Assembly (NCBI GenBank): GCA_949879795.1
Contig: CATLBR010000018.1
Span: 1-64,000 of the forward strand
Length of the DNA: 64,000 nt
DNA from: an uncultured Hungatella sp.
Lineage (GTDB): Bacteria; Bacillota; Clostridia; Lachnospirales; Lachnospiraceae
Direction of reading: 5' to 3'
The notes beneath the pieces are model-generated. The model saw nothing but the letters and a program-made list of their open reading frames with translations. It did no database searches and had not been told where the DNA came from. This document shows, piece after piece, positions 11,947 through 24,494 of the stretch; position 1 is the stretch's first letter; every line of letters begins with the position of its first letter. The position numbers and the translations under genes were made by a program.

Positions 11947-12192
11947 ATGGATGATCTGCTTCAGAATCTAAAGGATGCGGGCTGCGGCTCACAAACCATT
12001 GAAACGGTCTGCAGGCTGTATCGTGACGGCCAGATTCAGACTGCGGTTAAAACGCTGCGAAAGCACCGTTTAAGCCTGATGGACAGCCTGCGTGAAAGTC
12101 AGGAACGGGTTGACTGTCTTGATTTTTTAGTATGGCGCATGGAAAAAGAAAAACGGCAATCACAAAATAATAAAAAGAAAGAGAGGCATTGA
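11947..12192 (+). CDS. Small helical protein (81 aa), divergent from LysR; paralogue at 28251
   Basis: LQNLKDAGC...R...RVDCLDFLVWRME aligns with the 28251..28502 product; GGGAGG upstream. Confidence 0.8.
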   Translation: MDDLLQNLKDAGCGSQTIETVCRLYRDGQIQTAVKTLRKHRLSLMDSLRESQERVDCLDFLVWRMEKEKRQSQNNKKKERH

Positions 12193-12195
12193 AAA

Positions 12196-14791
<2,596 letters not shown>

Positions 14792-14917
14792 CACGGATGG
14801 AATTGAAAGAGCAGCTGAAGGGAACGTATCATGCCGGCAGCGCGGACATCACGGACAATATTGACAGTTGGCTATATCGGAAATGACTGTTTATCAGAAA
14901 CACGGGAGGGATTTTAT

Positions 14918-15157
14918 ATGATAGGAACAATTGCGGGTATTTTGACTACCGTGGCATTTGTGCCCCAGGTATGGAAAGTGATCAGGACGAAAGACACATC
15001 ATCGTTGTCTTTGGGAATGTATATGCTGCAGACTACAGGGATTTTTTTATGGATCATTCATGGATTCCGGATACAGGATATGGCGTTATTGATGGCTAAC
15101 CTGATCACATTCTGTCTGGCTGTCATTATTTTAGGTTATAAACTTAAGTATAAATAG
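14918..15157 (+). CDS. SemiSWEET / MtN3-like sugar transporter (79 aa)
   Basis: MIGTIAGILTTVAFVPQVWKVIRTKDTSSLSLGMYMLQTTGIFLWIIHG. Confidence 0.85.
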   Translation: MIGTIAGILTTVAFVPQVWKVIRTKDTSSLSLGMYMLQTTGIFLWIIHGFRIQDMALLMANLITFCLAVIILGYKLKYK

Positions 15158-15580
15158 ATACATACCAATAAAAGGCTTCCCATTATAGCGATTACGACTA
15201 CTGCGGGAACCGGATCGGAAGCCAACTGTTGGGGCGTGATTTCTGAAAATAAAAAGATAGTACAGGTTACAGGTAAAGGAGCAGATGATGAAAAAAATAA
15301 CAGCTGTTTTCCTGGCGTTTTCCGTATAAATGTGGTGGTAGTTTTTCCCGGCCTGTTCAAGATACTCCCCATGATTGTGGCCAGATAGAGAAACGGACAC
15401 AGCCATGCCAGAATTCCCATGTACAGGCTGTAGCGCAGAGACATGGAGATGGTCTGGGCGATGCAGGACTCATTGCCGTCGGCCTGGGCTTCCGCCACCA
15501 TGGGAAGGAAAAGGACAACCATGGAGTTGGTGATGGCGGAGGGGAAGAAGATGAAGGGGGAAGGAGTTATAATAGGAATA
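15136..15580 (-). pseudogene. C-terminal remnant of an MOP/SpoVB-like flippase
   Basis: FFPSAITNSMVVLFLPMVAEAQADGN...ISMSLRYSLYMGILAWLCPFLY; N-terminal half missing. Confidence 0.6.
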
Positions 15581-15917
15581 AAGTTAGAAAACTTTGATAA
15601 ACGCCGAAGTTTACGAGGTTTTTTGATTTTATTCCTATTTTTTATGCAGTACGGTTTTGTACCTAATAAGACACGTGAGATGAGCGGTTTTGTAGAGAGA
15701 GGGAAGGTGAAAATTGACCTCAATTATTCAAAGGATATTAACTGCGAAGTTTGAGACACTAATAAATTCACCATACAAGAGAAGTGATTGTAGATATCAT
15801 GGATGAAGATAAATAAAGAATTTGATTGAGGAAAAAGGTTTTTTAGTATATAATATTAAAATAAAATCTTCCGAGATGTCAATTTTATAAAAAAATTTAT
15901 AGAGAGGATGTGATATT

Positions 15918-16208
15918 ATGGTAGCAACTGAATCGGTAACAATAAAGGTTCCCGTAGGAATGTCAAAATATCTGAAATCTATGAACTCAGAAATGGAACT
16001 TATCAGAAACGCGCTTTTACTATATCCATATATATTAAATCTGACGATATCACATGGCGGCGCGGCAGAAATTTTGGGAATCAGAAAATTCCAGTTGATT
16101 GATATTTATGACAAATTGGGATATTCATATTTAGATATGACTATGGATGAACTTGATTTAGAACTGGAGACTTTCCGGCAGTTAAAAAAGAAAGAGGGAG
16201 CGGAATGA
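15918..16208 (+). CDS. UPF0175-family antitoxin-like protein
   Basis: NALLLYPYILNLTISHGGAAEILGIRKFQLIDIYDKLGYSYLDMT; ATGA-coupled to the next frame. Confidence 0.75.
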   Translation: MVATESVTIKVPVGMSKYLKSMNSEMELIRNALLLYPYILNLTISHGGAAEILGIRKFQLIDIYDKLGYSYLDMTMDELDLELETFRQLKKKEGAE

Positions 16209-16424
16209 TAGTTGTATCGGATACAACACCATTGATATCCCTTCGCGGTGTCTTTTCAAATGGGTTTTAGAATAATGGGGACAATAGGTATACTTATAGC
16301 GGCTTATGAAGAAAATGAGCTGACTGCGGATGAAGTGAGAGGGTGTGTTGAAGGTTTGCGAAGAGCGGGAAGGCATATAAGCCAAAAACATTATCAGATA
16401 TTGTTGGATAGGTTGAGTGAATGA
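16205..16424 (+). pseudogene. Internally deleted DUF3368/PIN-like toxin
   Basis: N-terminal MIVVSDTTPLISL and, in another frame, C-terminal GTIGILIAAYEENELTADEVRGCVEGLRRAGRHISQKHYQILLDRLSE. Confidence 0.7.
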
Positions 16425-16446
16425 AAAGCCAATAAAGAATATAACT

Positions 16447-16483
16447 GAGAGGCTGGAAAGCAGAAAACTGCCTCCAGCCTCTC
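16447..16483. terminator. Bidirectional terminator-like hairpin
   Basis: GAGAGGCTGGA...TCCAGCCTCTC perfect 11-bp arms. Confidence 0.6.
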
Positions 16484-16539
16484 ATTATTATCGTAGAAGA
16501 TCTGAATTAACAGAAAAAGTTTCACACTCTCCCAGCCGG

Positions 16540-16625
16540 CCCCGGCCTTCATTAAACTTATAAATCAATTAAATCGTATTTCACAATATCCATTCTGGCA
16601 GTCCCATTGGTCAGGAATGAGATTC
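16540..16625. repeat. 86-bp direct repeat copy 2 (native 3' end of the GH32 gene)
   Basis: 85/86 identical to 10836..10921. Confidence 0.9.
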
Positions 16626-18048
16626 CGTCCGCCTCCTGTTCCGTATACATGGTGGCCGACAGCACCTGTTCCCCATCATTGACAAAGACTTCCGCGCTGA
16701 AACGGTCCAGTATGATCCTCAGCTTCAGTTCCCCGTCCGTGGTATTTACCAGGCTTCGGCGCTGATGGATAATCGCCCGCCTGGAACCGGAGAACTTCCG
16801 GTCTATTTTCAGGATGGACTCATGGGGACGGAAGCTTACGGAAGTGTGGTAGGTGTCATCCTGGGCGAAACGAACCGCGAACTTTTGATACAGATCCTGC
16901 CCCTGTTCCGGGCGGATTTTCAGCTCCATATCCACCTTTCTTCCCTGGATTCCCTCAAGATTCACGGTTCCCGACACAGCCACATCCTTGTATTCCACCT
17001 TGTTATGCCTCATGGCCTCCAGCTCTCTGACCGGCCTTTGGTACAGCCTGCCTTCTTTGAGAAACAATTCTCTGGGCAGGCTCATCTGGCCGAACCAGGG
17101 CTCATCCGGCGACCGGAGATTGCAGGAATCCCAGTTCTGCATCCAGCCGATCATGATCCGGCGGCCGTCCGGCGACAACAGGGTCTGGGAGGCGTAGAAG
17201 TCAATTCCGTAATCAATGGATTGGTTGTGTTCCTCCTTAAACGCGCCGGATTCTTCATCGTAATCGCCGATGAGACACAGGGTGCCGTTTCCGTTGTGGT
17301 ATTCATATCCCTGGGGCAGCATATCCTGAGGGCTGGTAAGCAGCACCCATTTTCCGTCCAGCTCAAAGAAATCCGGGCACTCCCACATCTTGCCGAACCG
17401 GTCATGATTGGAAGCCAGCACGCTCTTGAAGGTCCAGTGAAATCCGTCGGGGCTTGTGTACATCAGAATCTGTCCGCCTCCCTCCGCTGCCCGGTTTCCC
17501 ACCACGCAGCTGTAGGTTCCGTCGGCGTTTTTCCATATCTTGGGATCACGGAAATCAAATCTGCTGCTGCCCTTGGGAATGTCCTTCTCATCAAGCACAG
17601 GGTTTTGCTCATATTTTTTGTAGTCAATTCCATCGCCCACGGCCACGCACTGGGTCTGTACTTCCCGGTAAATATCCCGCTCCTGATGCTCCTTTAACAC
17701 GCCGGTATACATCAGCAGATGTCTTCCGTCCGGCAGCGCCACCGCGCCTCCGGAAAAACATCCGTCCCGGTCATAGGCTTCGTCTGGAGCCAGGGCGCAG
17801 GGAAGATATTCCCAGTGGAGCAGGTCGCTGCTTACGGCATGTCCCCAGTGCATGGAATTCCATTTTGATTCATAGGGATAATACTGGTAAAACAGGTGGT
17901 ACTGGCCTTTATAGTAACAAAATCCGTTGGGATCGTTCATCCAGCCTGCCCGCGGGGTCAGGTGGAAATGGGGGCGCTCCTCTTTTGAGATCAACTTTTC
18001 GGCGGCCTCCTCGTATTTACGGGCTTCCCGCAGTGTCTGGCTTATCAT
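16558..18048 (-). CDS. GH32 sucrose-6-phosphate hydrolase / beta-fructosidase
   Basis: HLTPRAGWMNDPNGFCYYKGQYHLFYQYYP, FRDPKIW, WECPDFFEL motifs; start at MISQTLREARKYEEAAEKL. Confidence 0.94.
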   Translation of the reverse strand: MISQTLREARKYEEAAEKLISKEERPHFHLTPRAGWMNDPNGFCYYKGQYHLFYQYYPYESKWNSMHWGHAVSSDLLHWEYLPCALAPDEAYDRDGCFSGGAVALPDGRHLLMYTGVLKEHQERDIYREVQTQCVAVGDGIDYKKYEQNPVLDEKDIPKGSSRFDFRDPKIWKNADGTYSCVVGNRAAEGGGQILMYTSPDGFHWTFKSVLASNHDRFGKMWECPDFFELDGKWVLLTSPQDMLPQGYEYHNGNGTLCLIGDYDEESGAFKEEHNQSIDYGIDFYASQTLLSPDGRRIMIGWMQNWDSCNLRSPDEPWFGQMSLPRELFLKEGRLYQRPVRELEAMRHNKVEYKDVAVSGTVNLEGIQGRKVDMELKIRPEQGQDLYQKFAVRFAQDDTYHTSVSFRPHESILKIDRKFSGSRRAIIHQRRSLVNTTDGELKLRIILDRFSAEVFVNDGEQVLSATMYTEQEADGISFLTNGTARMDIVKYDLIDL

Positions 18049-18065
18049 AAATCCTTCTCCTTTCC

Positions 18066-19781
18066 TTAATTCGTTTCGCCAATGCTGGCGTTGTAGGAAT
18101 CCAGATATTTCTGGAGCAATTCCAGATATTGGCTCAGTCCGTACGCTTCCAGCTTGTCCAGATAGTTCTCCCAGTCCGAATCCGTAAAACCGTTCATGAT
18201 CCAATCGGCTTTCTGCAGTTTGATCTCCTTGTGGATATCCGCCTGGAGATTGGAAAAAGTTTCCGTATCTTCCCGGCTCATGAAAATATTGGGGTATACG
18301 TATTGGGTACGCATATCCGGCGTGTAGTAGTCCTTAATCCAGTCCAGGCGGTACTGGGCGTCGTCGGGGCAGGTGACATACACGTCATAGTATTCGTCCA
18401 GGATAGCCAGAGGGCCTCCCACGGCCTCCGCTTCCCTTACCTCTACGGGAGAGGCGTCGCCTAGAGGAGCGTGTCTCAGCATATCCTGACCGTCGGCGTT
18501 CTTTCCCATCTGGAAGATGTCAAAATCATCGTCCTCCCCGTAGGTTCCCCAGTTGTTCTGGGGGGACTGGAGCGGCGCGTACATTTCATCCAGCCAAGCG
18601 CATACCAGGGCCGGATTTTCCGCCACAGAGGTGACAACGCAGCGGCCCCGGTCAAATCCGCTGGTGAAGGAGCCGTTCTGGGGAGTCAGGTTCCGGGTAT
18701 CCGCCGTGAGAACCGGGAGGGGAACCCAGTCGGTGAGATTGTCAATATTTCCCACATCCCAGCTGAAACATACGCCGTAACGCCCCGATTTTCCCTTTGA
18801 CACATAGGTGGACCATTCCTGGGTAAACGCTTCCGGGTCTATGAGCTTTTTCTCGTACAGCTTGTGGAGCCACTGGATTCCTTTTTTATAGCCCTCCTGT
18901 GTGGCACTGCAGATTACTTTCTGGTCGTCCGTGACCACGATATGCCTGCCGTTGTTTTTGTCCTTGTCCACTTCCCCGTATCCTTCTCCGAAACCGTTGA
19001 TCAGGATAGAAGGGTCCTGGTCGCCGTCGTTTACAATACAGGACATGGGGATGATACTTCCCTCGATCCCGAATTCTTTTTGAATCTCCGGGGCGTGGTC
19101 CCGGAACTGAATCAGGACTTCCTCAAATTCGTCTACGGTTTCCGGGATCTCAAGGCCCAGGAAATCCAGCCATTTTTTATTGATAAAGCTCATGCCGCCT
19201 ACGGTCTGAATGGCGGTCTTGCCGGAGCCCAGCTGCTCGATCCAGGGAAGCGCCCAGATGTGGCCGTTGACATCCGTACACATGGTCCGGTATTCCGGAT
19301 ACTTGTCAAATACGGATTTCAAGTTGGGCATATAGGCGTCAATGTACTCTTCCAGAGGGATGATTGCCCCGTATTCTCCGTATTTTAACAGGTTGCTGTC
19401 CGTAAATCCGGCGGAAAAGATAAAGTCCGTCAGTTTATTGGGGTCTGACATGTTCAGGGAGATTTTGTCCGGCCACTGGTCGGACTGTATGGCTGTCCAA
19501 TCAATCTCCACGTTGGTCTGCTCCTGCAGGCGTTTAAAGATGGTCCGCTTGTTGGGGTCTGATTCCGTGTTGGGCGGGTAACTGATCATGCCCGTGAGAA
19601 CGGTTTTTTCTTTCAGGGGAAATTGCAACTGGGCCTGGTCCACAGGGCGGAAGGTGCCGTCGTTGATCTTTTTCTTCCCTCCGCAGCCGGCAAGGGAAAC
19701 TGCCATACATACCATGAGAACCGCTGCCGCCATTTGTTTTCCGGTTCTGAATCCGAATCTGTTTTTATATCTGTGACTCAT
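18066..19781 (-). CDS. Extracellular solute-binding lipoprotein of a carbohydrate ABC importer
   Basis: Start MSHRYKNRFG; lipobox AVSLAGCGG; LplA-like sequence, followed by GH32 on the same strand. Confidence 0.9.
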   Translation of the reverse strand: MSHRYKNRFGFRTGKQMAAAVLMVCMAVSLAGCGGKKKINDGTFRPVDQAQLQFPLKEKTVLTGMISYPPNTESDPNKRTIFKRLQEQTNVEIDWTAIQSDQWPDKISLNMSDPNKLTDFIFSAGFTDSNLLKYGEYGAIIPLEEYIDAYMPNLKSVFDKYPEYRTMCTDVNGHIWALPWIEQLGSGKTAIQTVGGMSFINKKWLDFLGLEIPETVDEFEEVLIQFRDHAPEIQKEFGIEGSIIPMSCIVNDGDQDPSILINGFGEGYGEVDKDKNNGRHIVVTDDQKVICSATQEGYKKGIQWLHKLYEKKLIDPEAFTQEWSTYVSKGKSGRYGVCFSWDVGNIDNLTDWVPLPVLTADTRNLTPQNGSFTSGFDRGRCVVTSVAENPALVCAWLDEMYAPLQSPQNNWGTYGEDDDFDIFQMGKNADGQDMLRHAPLGDASPVEVREAEAVGGPLAILDEYYDVYVTCPDDAQYRLDWIKDYYTPDMRTQYVYPNIFMSREDTETFSNLQADIHKEIKLQKADWIMNGFTDSDWENYLDKLEAYGLSQYLELLQKYLDSYNASIGETN

Positions 19782-19833
19782 CGTCTGCCTCCTTATTTTT
19801 ACTGTCCGCGATGACCGCGAACCCCTTTTTGGC

Positions 19834-20733
19834 TTATCCCTTAACCGCGCCTGCCATGATCCCGCTGTCAAAATATTTCTGGAAGAACGGGTACATGATC
19901 AGAAGGGGTAAACTGGAAATGATAATGGTCGCGTATTTCAAAAGTTCTGCCAGCTGGGCCCGGGCCGCCGTGCTCTGCATATCCGCGATCATGCCGGATT
20001 CCGGCTGGTTCTGGATCAGGATGGAACGCAGCACCAGCTGCAGGGGCTGTTTTGCGGAATCATTTAAGTAGATCATGGCGTCAAAATAACTGTTCCACAT
20101 GGCCACAAACTGCCACAACACCAGTACGGCGATAACAGGCGTACACACGGGAAGAAGAATCTTGAAAAAGAATGTGAGCTCACTCGCACCGTCCACATCC
20201 GCGGCTTCCCGAAGTTCCTGGGGGATGCCCCTGTAGTAGGTCCTGGCGATGGTCATGTTCCATACGCTGAAAGCCCCCGGAAGGATTACCGCCCACATGC
20301 TGTCCACAAGCCCCAGATTGCTGACCACCAGGTATGTAGGGATCAGGCCGCCGCTGAAGAACATGGTAATCATGAAAATCACATTGAAAAATCCTTTTCC
20401 TTTAAAGTCCGGTCTTGACAGGGGATAGGCCGCCAGAAGGGTCACTGTCACAGACACGACCGTGAATACCACGGAATAGATGACCGCATTTTTAAATCCG
20501 ATCCAGATCTGGCTGTTGGTCATGACCCGCTCATAGGCGGTCGCGGTCCATTTGCTGAAATCAAAGGTGATGCCTTTGTTCTGCAGGGTGATGGGATCCA
20601 TGAAGGATGCCACAACGATGTAAATCATGGGTACGATGATGGCGATCAGAAACAGCCCCAACAGCCCGTATCCGATTGCCAGCAGCGCCTTGTCCTGTCC
20701 CGAATATTTGGTAAATCCTGTTTTCTTTTTCAT
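19834..20733 (-). CDS. Carbohydrate ABC transporter permease (LplC-like)
   Basis: ELREAADVDGASELTFFFKILLPVCTPVIAVLVL EAA motif. Confidence 0.94.
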   Translation of the reverse strand: MKKKTGFTKYSGQDKALLAIGYGLLGLFLIAIIVPMIYIVVASFMDPITLQNKGITFDFSKWTATAYERVMTNSQIWIGFKNAVIYSVVFTVVSVTVTLLAAYPLSRPDFKGKGFFNVIFMITMFFSGGLIPTYLVVSNLGLVDSMWAVILPGAFSVWNMTIARTYYRGIPQELREAADVDGASELTFFFKILLPVCTPVIAVLVLWQFVAMWNSYFDAMIYLNDSAKQPLQLVLRSILIQNQPESGMIADMQSTAARAQLAELLKYATIIISSLPLLIMYPFFQKYFDSGIMAGAVKG

Positions 20734-20748
20734 ATTGTCCCAGCCTCC

Positions 20749-21699
20749 TTAGATTCCCTGTCCGTCATTCATCTTTGCCACGATTTTATTGACAACCAGC
20801 AGAAGAATGATGTTGATGACCGTGTTAAACAGACCTACCGCGGTGGAAAAGCTGTAATCGCCGTCAATGAGACCTTTTCTGTACACATAAGTCGCGATAA
20901 TCTCCGACGCGGGAAGGTTTAAGTCCGTCTGCAGGGCATAGGCTTTTTCAAAGCCAATGCTCATGATATTGCCTGCCTGGAGGATAAACTGGATCACTAC
21001 CATATCTTTTAACGCCGGCCACTCCACGGTCCGAATCTGCTGTAAGATATTGGCGCCGTCCATGACCGCGGCTTCCCGAAGCTCCTGACTGGCGTTTGAC
21101 AGAGAGGCCGTATACATAATAGACGCCCAGCCTGCCCCCTGCCAGATGCCGCTGATAATATAGATGGAGCGGAACGCTTCCGGCATGGTCATGAAATTCA
21201 TGTCCGTTCCCAGAAGCAGGTTTACCGGGCCGGTGACGGAGAGGAATATCCGGACAATACCGCAGAGCACGATGACGGATACGAAGTTGGGGAGATAAAG
21301 GATCAGCTGTATCTTTTTCTTGATCCCCGGGCTTTGGATCCGGTTGAGCAGAAGCGCCAGCAGAATGGGAACGGGGAAGCCCCACAGCAGGCTGTATACA
21401 CTCAGCTTCAGGGTGTTGACCAGGTAGCTCATGAAGTCCGGAGAGGACAAAAACCTCGTAAAATGCTTGAACCCTACCCACTGGCTTCCCGATACTCCCT
21501 TAAAGGGATTGTAATCCTGGAACGCGATCAGGATACCGCTCATGGGCGCGTACTTGAAGATCAGCGTCAGCAGCAGCGCCGGCATCAGGAAGATGAGATA
21601 GAGCTGCCAGTGCTGCCGGACATAAACCAGCGTGTTGTGAAATCCGGTGTCCTCGTTTCCCTGTTTTCCCCTGGAAACAGTTTTTGAATTAGTTGTCAT
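20749..21699 (-). CDS. Carbohydrate ABC transporter permease (LplB-like)
   Basis: ELREAAVMDGANILQQIRTVEWPALKDMVVIQF EAA motif; start MTTNSKTVSRG with AGGAGG upstream. Confidence 0.93.
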   Translation of the reverse strand: MTTNSKTVSRGKQGNEDTGFHNTLVYVRQHWQLYLIFLMPALLLTLIFKYAPMSGILIAFQDYNPFKGVSGSQWVGFKHFTRFLSSPDFMSYLVNTLKLSVYSLLWGFPVPILLALLLNRIQSPGIKKKIQLILYLPNFVSVIVLCGIVRIFLSVTGPVNLLLGTDMNFMTMPEAFRSIYIISGIWQGAGWASIMYTASLSNASQELREAAVMDGANILQQIRTVEWPALKDMVVIQFILQAGNIMSIGFEKAYALQTDLNLPASEIIATYVYRKGLIDGDYSFSTAVGLFNTVINIILLLVVNKIVAKMNDGQGI

Positions 21700-21815
21700 A
21701 ACTTCCTCCTTTCTGTCAAATCCCTTCATTTTCCCCAAATGCTTAATATGACATGTTCTTGATTGTGCATTTGTAAAATAGATGTTTTACATCTGATTGA
21801 GATTTGGATATTACA

Positions 21816-21844
21816 TTTATACCACTTACTTTACATTTAGTCAA
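21816..21844 (-). promoter_or_regulatory. Sigma-A-like promoter for the sugar ABC/GH32 operon
   Basis: On the minus strand TTGACT-17-TATAAA; spacer contains AAATGTAAA. Confidence 0.7.
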
Positions 21845-21963
21845 TAGTTTTTTTACTATTTGCACATTTTTGTTTTTACATTTTTTATCTACACACTATT
21901 TTTGACAAATCTTTCCCTGGCTTTTTCGCAGAATAAATATTTTGAGATTTTACATTTTTACAT

Positions 21964-21992
21964 TTGACACATTCACATTTGTGCATTATAAT
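21964..21992 (+). promoter_or_regulatory. Consensus sigma-A promoter for the lacI-type gene
   Basis: TTGACA-17-TATAAT exact consensus; spacer holds CACA-TT-TGTG. Confidence 0.8.
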
Positions 21993-22066
21993 AGAATCAA
22001 GCTGTAATCGTCAAAGGCATAATCGAAAAACGTAAAATCAATATCTCTATAAAAAAGGAGGCTCAT

Positions 22067-23137
22067 ATGGGAAAGAGAGTCACGATTCAGGATATTGCCG
22101 ACGAGCTTGGTATTTCCCGCAACACCGTCTCAAAGGCCATCAACAACACCGGCGTCCTGGCGGATGCCACCAGGGAAAAAGTATTGAAAAAGGCGATGGA
22201 TATGGGATACAAGCAGTTTTCTTATGTAACCGCCGCCAGACCGGAGAGCTCCATGCTCTCGATTCCGGTGCCGAAGGAAAAAAACGAGATCGCGGTCTTT
22301 CTTACCAACCTGGTAGGAGGCAACCATTTCGCCACAGTCATGCTGGATAAGTTTCAGAAAGAACTTGCCGGCCTGGGCTACATCGTCTCCCTGCACAGAC
22401 TGCTGGCGGAGGAACAGGACAGCCTGAAACTACCTCCGGCGTTTTCGCTGGAGAGAACCGCTGGGATTTTGTGTATCGAGATGTTCCATTATGAATATGA
22501 TAAGATGCTCTGCGGTCTGGGGCTGCCGGTTCTGTTTGTAGACGAACCGGTGACTTGCTTAAAGGAACCTCTGGAGGCGGATATGCTGTGCATGGATAAT
22601 CAATCGGGAATTTATCTGTTTATAAAGGAGATGGCTCGGAGGGGGAAGAAAAAGATTGGATTTATCGGAGAATATATGCACTGCCAGTCCTTTTTTGAGC
22701 GGTATATGGCCTACCGCGACGGCATGTACATGGCGGGGCTGTCCTGCCCGGAAGAATTCTGCCTCACAGGGAACAAGGAGGGCGTCCGCAACCCGTCTTC
22801 GGAAGATTACCGGGAATACTTAACGGAAAGGCTGCAGGGTCTCTCCAGTCTGCCGGAGGTATTCCTGTGCGCCAATGATTTTGTGGCCCTGGATGTCCTT
22901 CAAGTGTTAAGGAAACTGGGCTGCTCGGTGCCGGATGACCTGTGGCTGTGCGGATTCGACGATTCCCCTGAATCAAAGATTGTCACTCCCCCGCTTACCA
23001 CGATCCACATACACAGCCAGATCATAGGCTTCTCCGCCGTGAATCTGTTAATGTCCCGCATCAACGAGCCTTCTTTGAATTATCGGACTCTGCACACAGA
23101 GACCGAGCTGATCTACCGGGAATCTACCGGAGACTGA
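22067..23137 (+). CDS. LacI-family transcriptional regulator
   Basis: VTIQDIADELGISRNTVSKAINNTGVLADATREKV; periplasmic-binding-like C-terminus. Confidence 0.95.
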   Translation: MGKRVTIQDIADELGISRNTVSKAINNTGVLADATREKVLKKAMDMGYKQFSYVTAARPESSMLSIPVPKEKNEIAVFLTNLVGGNHFATVMLDKFQKELAGLGYIVSLHRLLAEEQDSLKLPPAFSLERTAGILCIEMFHYEYDKMLCGLGLPVLFVDEPVTCLKEPLEADMLCMDNQSGIYLFIKEMARRGKKKIGFIGEYMHCQSFFERYMAYRDGMYMAGLSCPEEFCLTGNKEGVRNPSSEDYREYLTERLQGLSSLPEVFLCANDFVALDVLQVLRKLGCSVPDDLWLCGFDDSPESKIVTPPLTTIHIHSQIIGFSAVNLLMSRINEPSLNYRTLHTETELIYRESTGD

Positions 23138-23150
23138 CCTTTTGACATTA

Positions 23151-23257
23151 CTATGAAAGTCCGCCGCCGAAGGCGGCATGCGTTCAGGGATGCCAAACGC
23201 GCCCGCCAGACTTTCATGTGTGGTGGTGCGTCCGCAGCCGGGCGCATGAAGGTTTAG
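23151..23257 (+). repeat. Structured intergenic repeat, copy A
   Basis: About 107 nt, roughly 85% identical to the reverse complement of 52794..52900; internal hairpins GCCGCC/GGCGGC and ATGAAAGTC/GACTTTCAT. Confidence 0.85.
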
Positions 23258-23268
23258 GAGGAAATTTT

Positions 23269-23916
23269 ATGAAAAATTTATTTGAACTGGACGGACCGGT
23301 TTGGCAGTTTATTAACAAAATCGTATACAGCGTGTATCTGAATATCCTGTGGTTCATCTGCTGTATTCCCATTGTAACCGTGGGCGCGTCCACCACGGCC
23401 CTTTTCTACGTTTCCCTTAAATTGTCAAAAGATGAGGAGGGCAATGTGACAAAGGAGTTTTTCCGCTCGTTCAGAGATAATTTCAGACAGGGTACCGTGA
23501 TATGGCTGATCATGTTGGCGTTGGGGATTATCCTGGGACTTGACGGATATATTTTGTACCACATGCGGTTTGAAAATGTGTTCTGGACGCTGTGTACCGC
23601 GGTCTTCTGCGTGGCCGCGACCGCCTATGCCATTGTCTTGATGTACATCTTTCCCCTCCTGGCCAGGTTTGACAACACCACTTTGGCCATGTTTAAAAAC
23701 GCGCTGTTTATGGGTATCCGTTTTTTGTTCTGCACCGTGTTGATGGCTGTGATCTATTTCGCAATGGTGCTGGTGGTGGTCCGATTCTTCACCCCGGCGG
23801 TGATTTTCGGGGAGGGCCTGTGCGCCCTGGCCTGCTCCCGTCCGCTGTCCAATATTTTCGCGCTCTGTCAGGAGAAGACCGAGGACCATGAGAAGAGGGC
23901 CTTGGGGATGGAGTAA
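23269..23916 (+). CDS. YesL-family (DUF624) membrane protein
   Basis: MKNLFELDGPVWQFINKIVYSVYLNILWFICCIPIVTVGASTTALFY. Confidence 0.9.
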   Translation: MKNLFELDGPVWQFINKIVYSVYLNILWFICCIPIVTVGASTTALFYVSLKLSKDEEGNVTKEFFRSFRDNFRQGTVIWLIMLALGIILGLDGYILYHMRFENVFWTLCTAVFCVAATAYAIVLMYIFPLLARFDNTTLAMFKNALFMGIRFLFCTVLMAVIYFAMVLVVVRFFTPAVIFGEGLCALACSRPLSNIFALCQEKTEDHEKRALGME

Positions 23917-23924
23917 GAGTCTTT

Positions 23925-23957
23925 GGGAATCAGAAAATCCCAGTTGATGATAAAGTT
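23925..23957 (+). pseudogene. Small relic of a second UPF0175-type gene
   Basis: TTTGGGAATCAGAAAATCCCAGTTGAT matches 16075 region with one mismatch. Confidence 0.45.
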
Positions 23958-24294
23958 AAAAATACAGGGAATGACTTTTCAGGTGGTTCATTCCGGTGCG
24001 CCTAACGGATAGATTGTCCGGTTCCAGTTGGACAGCGGTGTGTTTGAGACGATAGCCACATCTCTTCCAAATACGTTTACCCTGGAGGATATCCGGGAAC
24101 TGTACCATGTTAATTTTAAGATGGCGGCGGCCTTGTGCCGGGAATATTTCAGGACAGAAGGTGCAGACTATGAAAAGCTGTTAGAGGAAATCGGACGGCA
24201 TACCGTGCCGGTCAGACCAGACAGATAAAACAAACGGAACTTGAAAGCCAAAGGCTTTGCGGGCTTTACATACCGGGTGTCATCATAACCCCGA

Positions 24295-24323
24295 GGGAAG
24301 GAAGATTTAAGTTTTTCCTTCCC
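24295..24323. terminator. Terminator-like hairpin
   Basis: GGGAAGGAA...TTCCTTCCC. Confidence 0.5.
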
Positions 24324-24494
24324 TTTTCGTAACTTAACGTCCATACCGACTGGGGGACGCATAGAAACCATATAACAAGTACGCTCTTATATAACGATTT
24401 TTAGGGTTGAGAAGAAATAAATATTCTTCTTTCGGAATTATACAAACTATGGTATAGTTATGTATGAAACAGGATTTGTAAAGGAGAATTTACA

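Noticed and set aside
16765-17697. 310-aa plus-strand ORF antisense to GH32
   Set aside because: Mirror-frame artefact of a strongly supported GH32 gene.
24028-24228. 66-aa ORF after yesL
   Set aside because: No recognisable domain and flanked by relic sequence; too weak to call as a gene.
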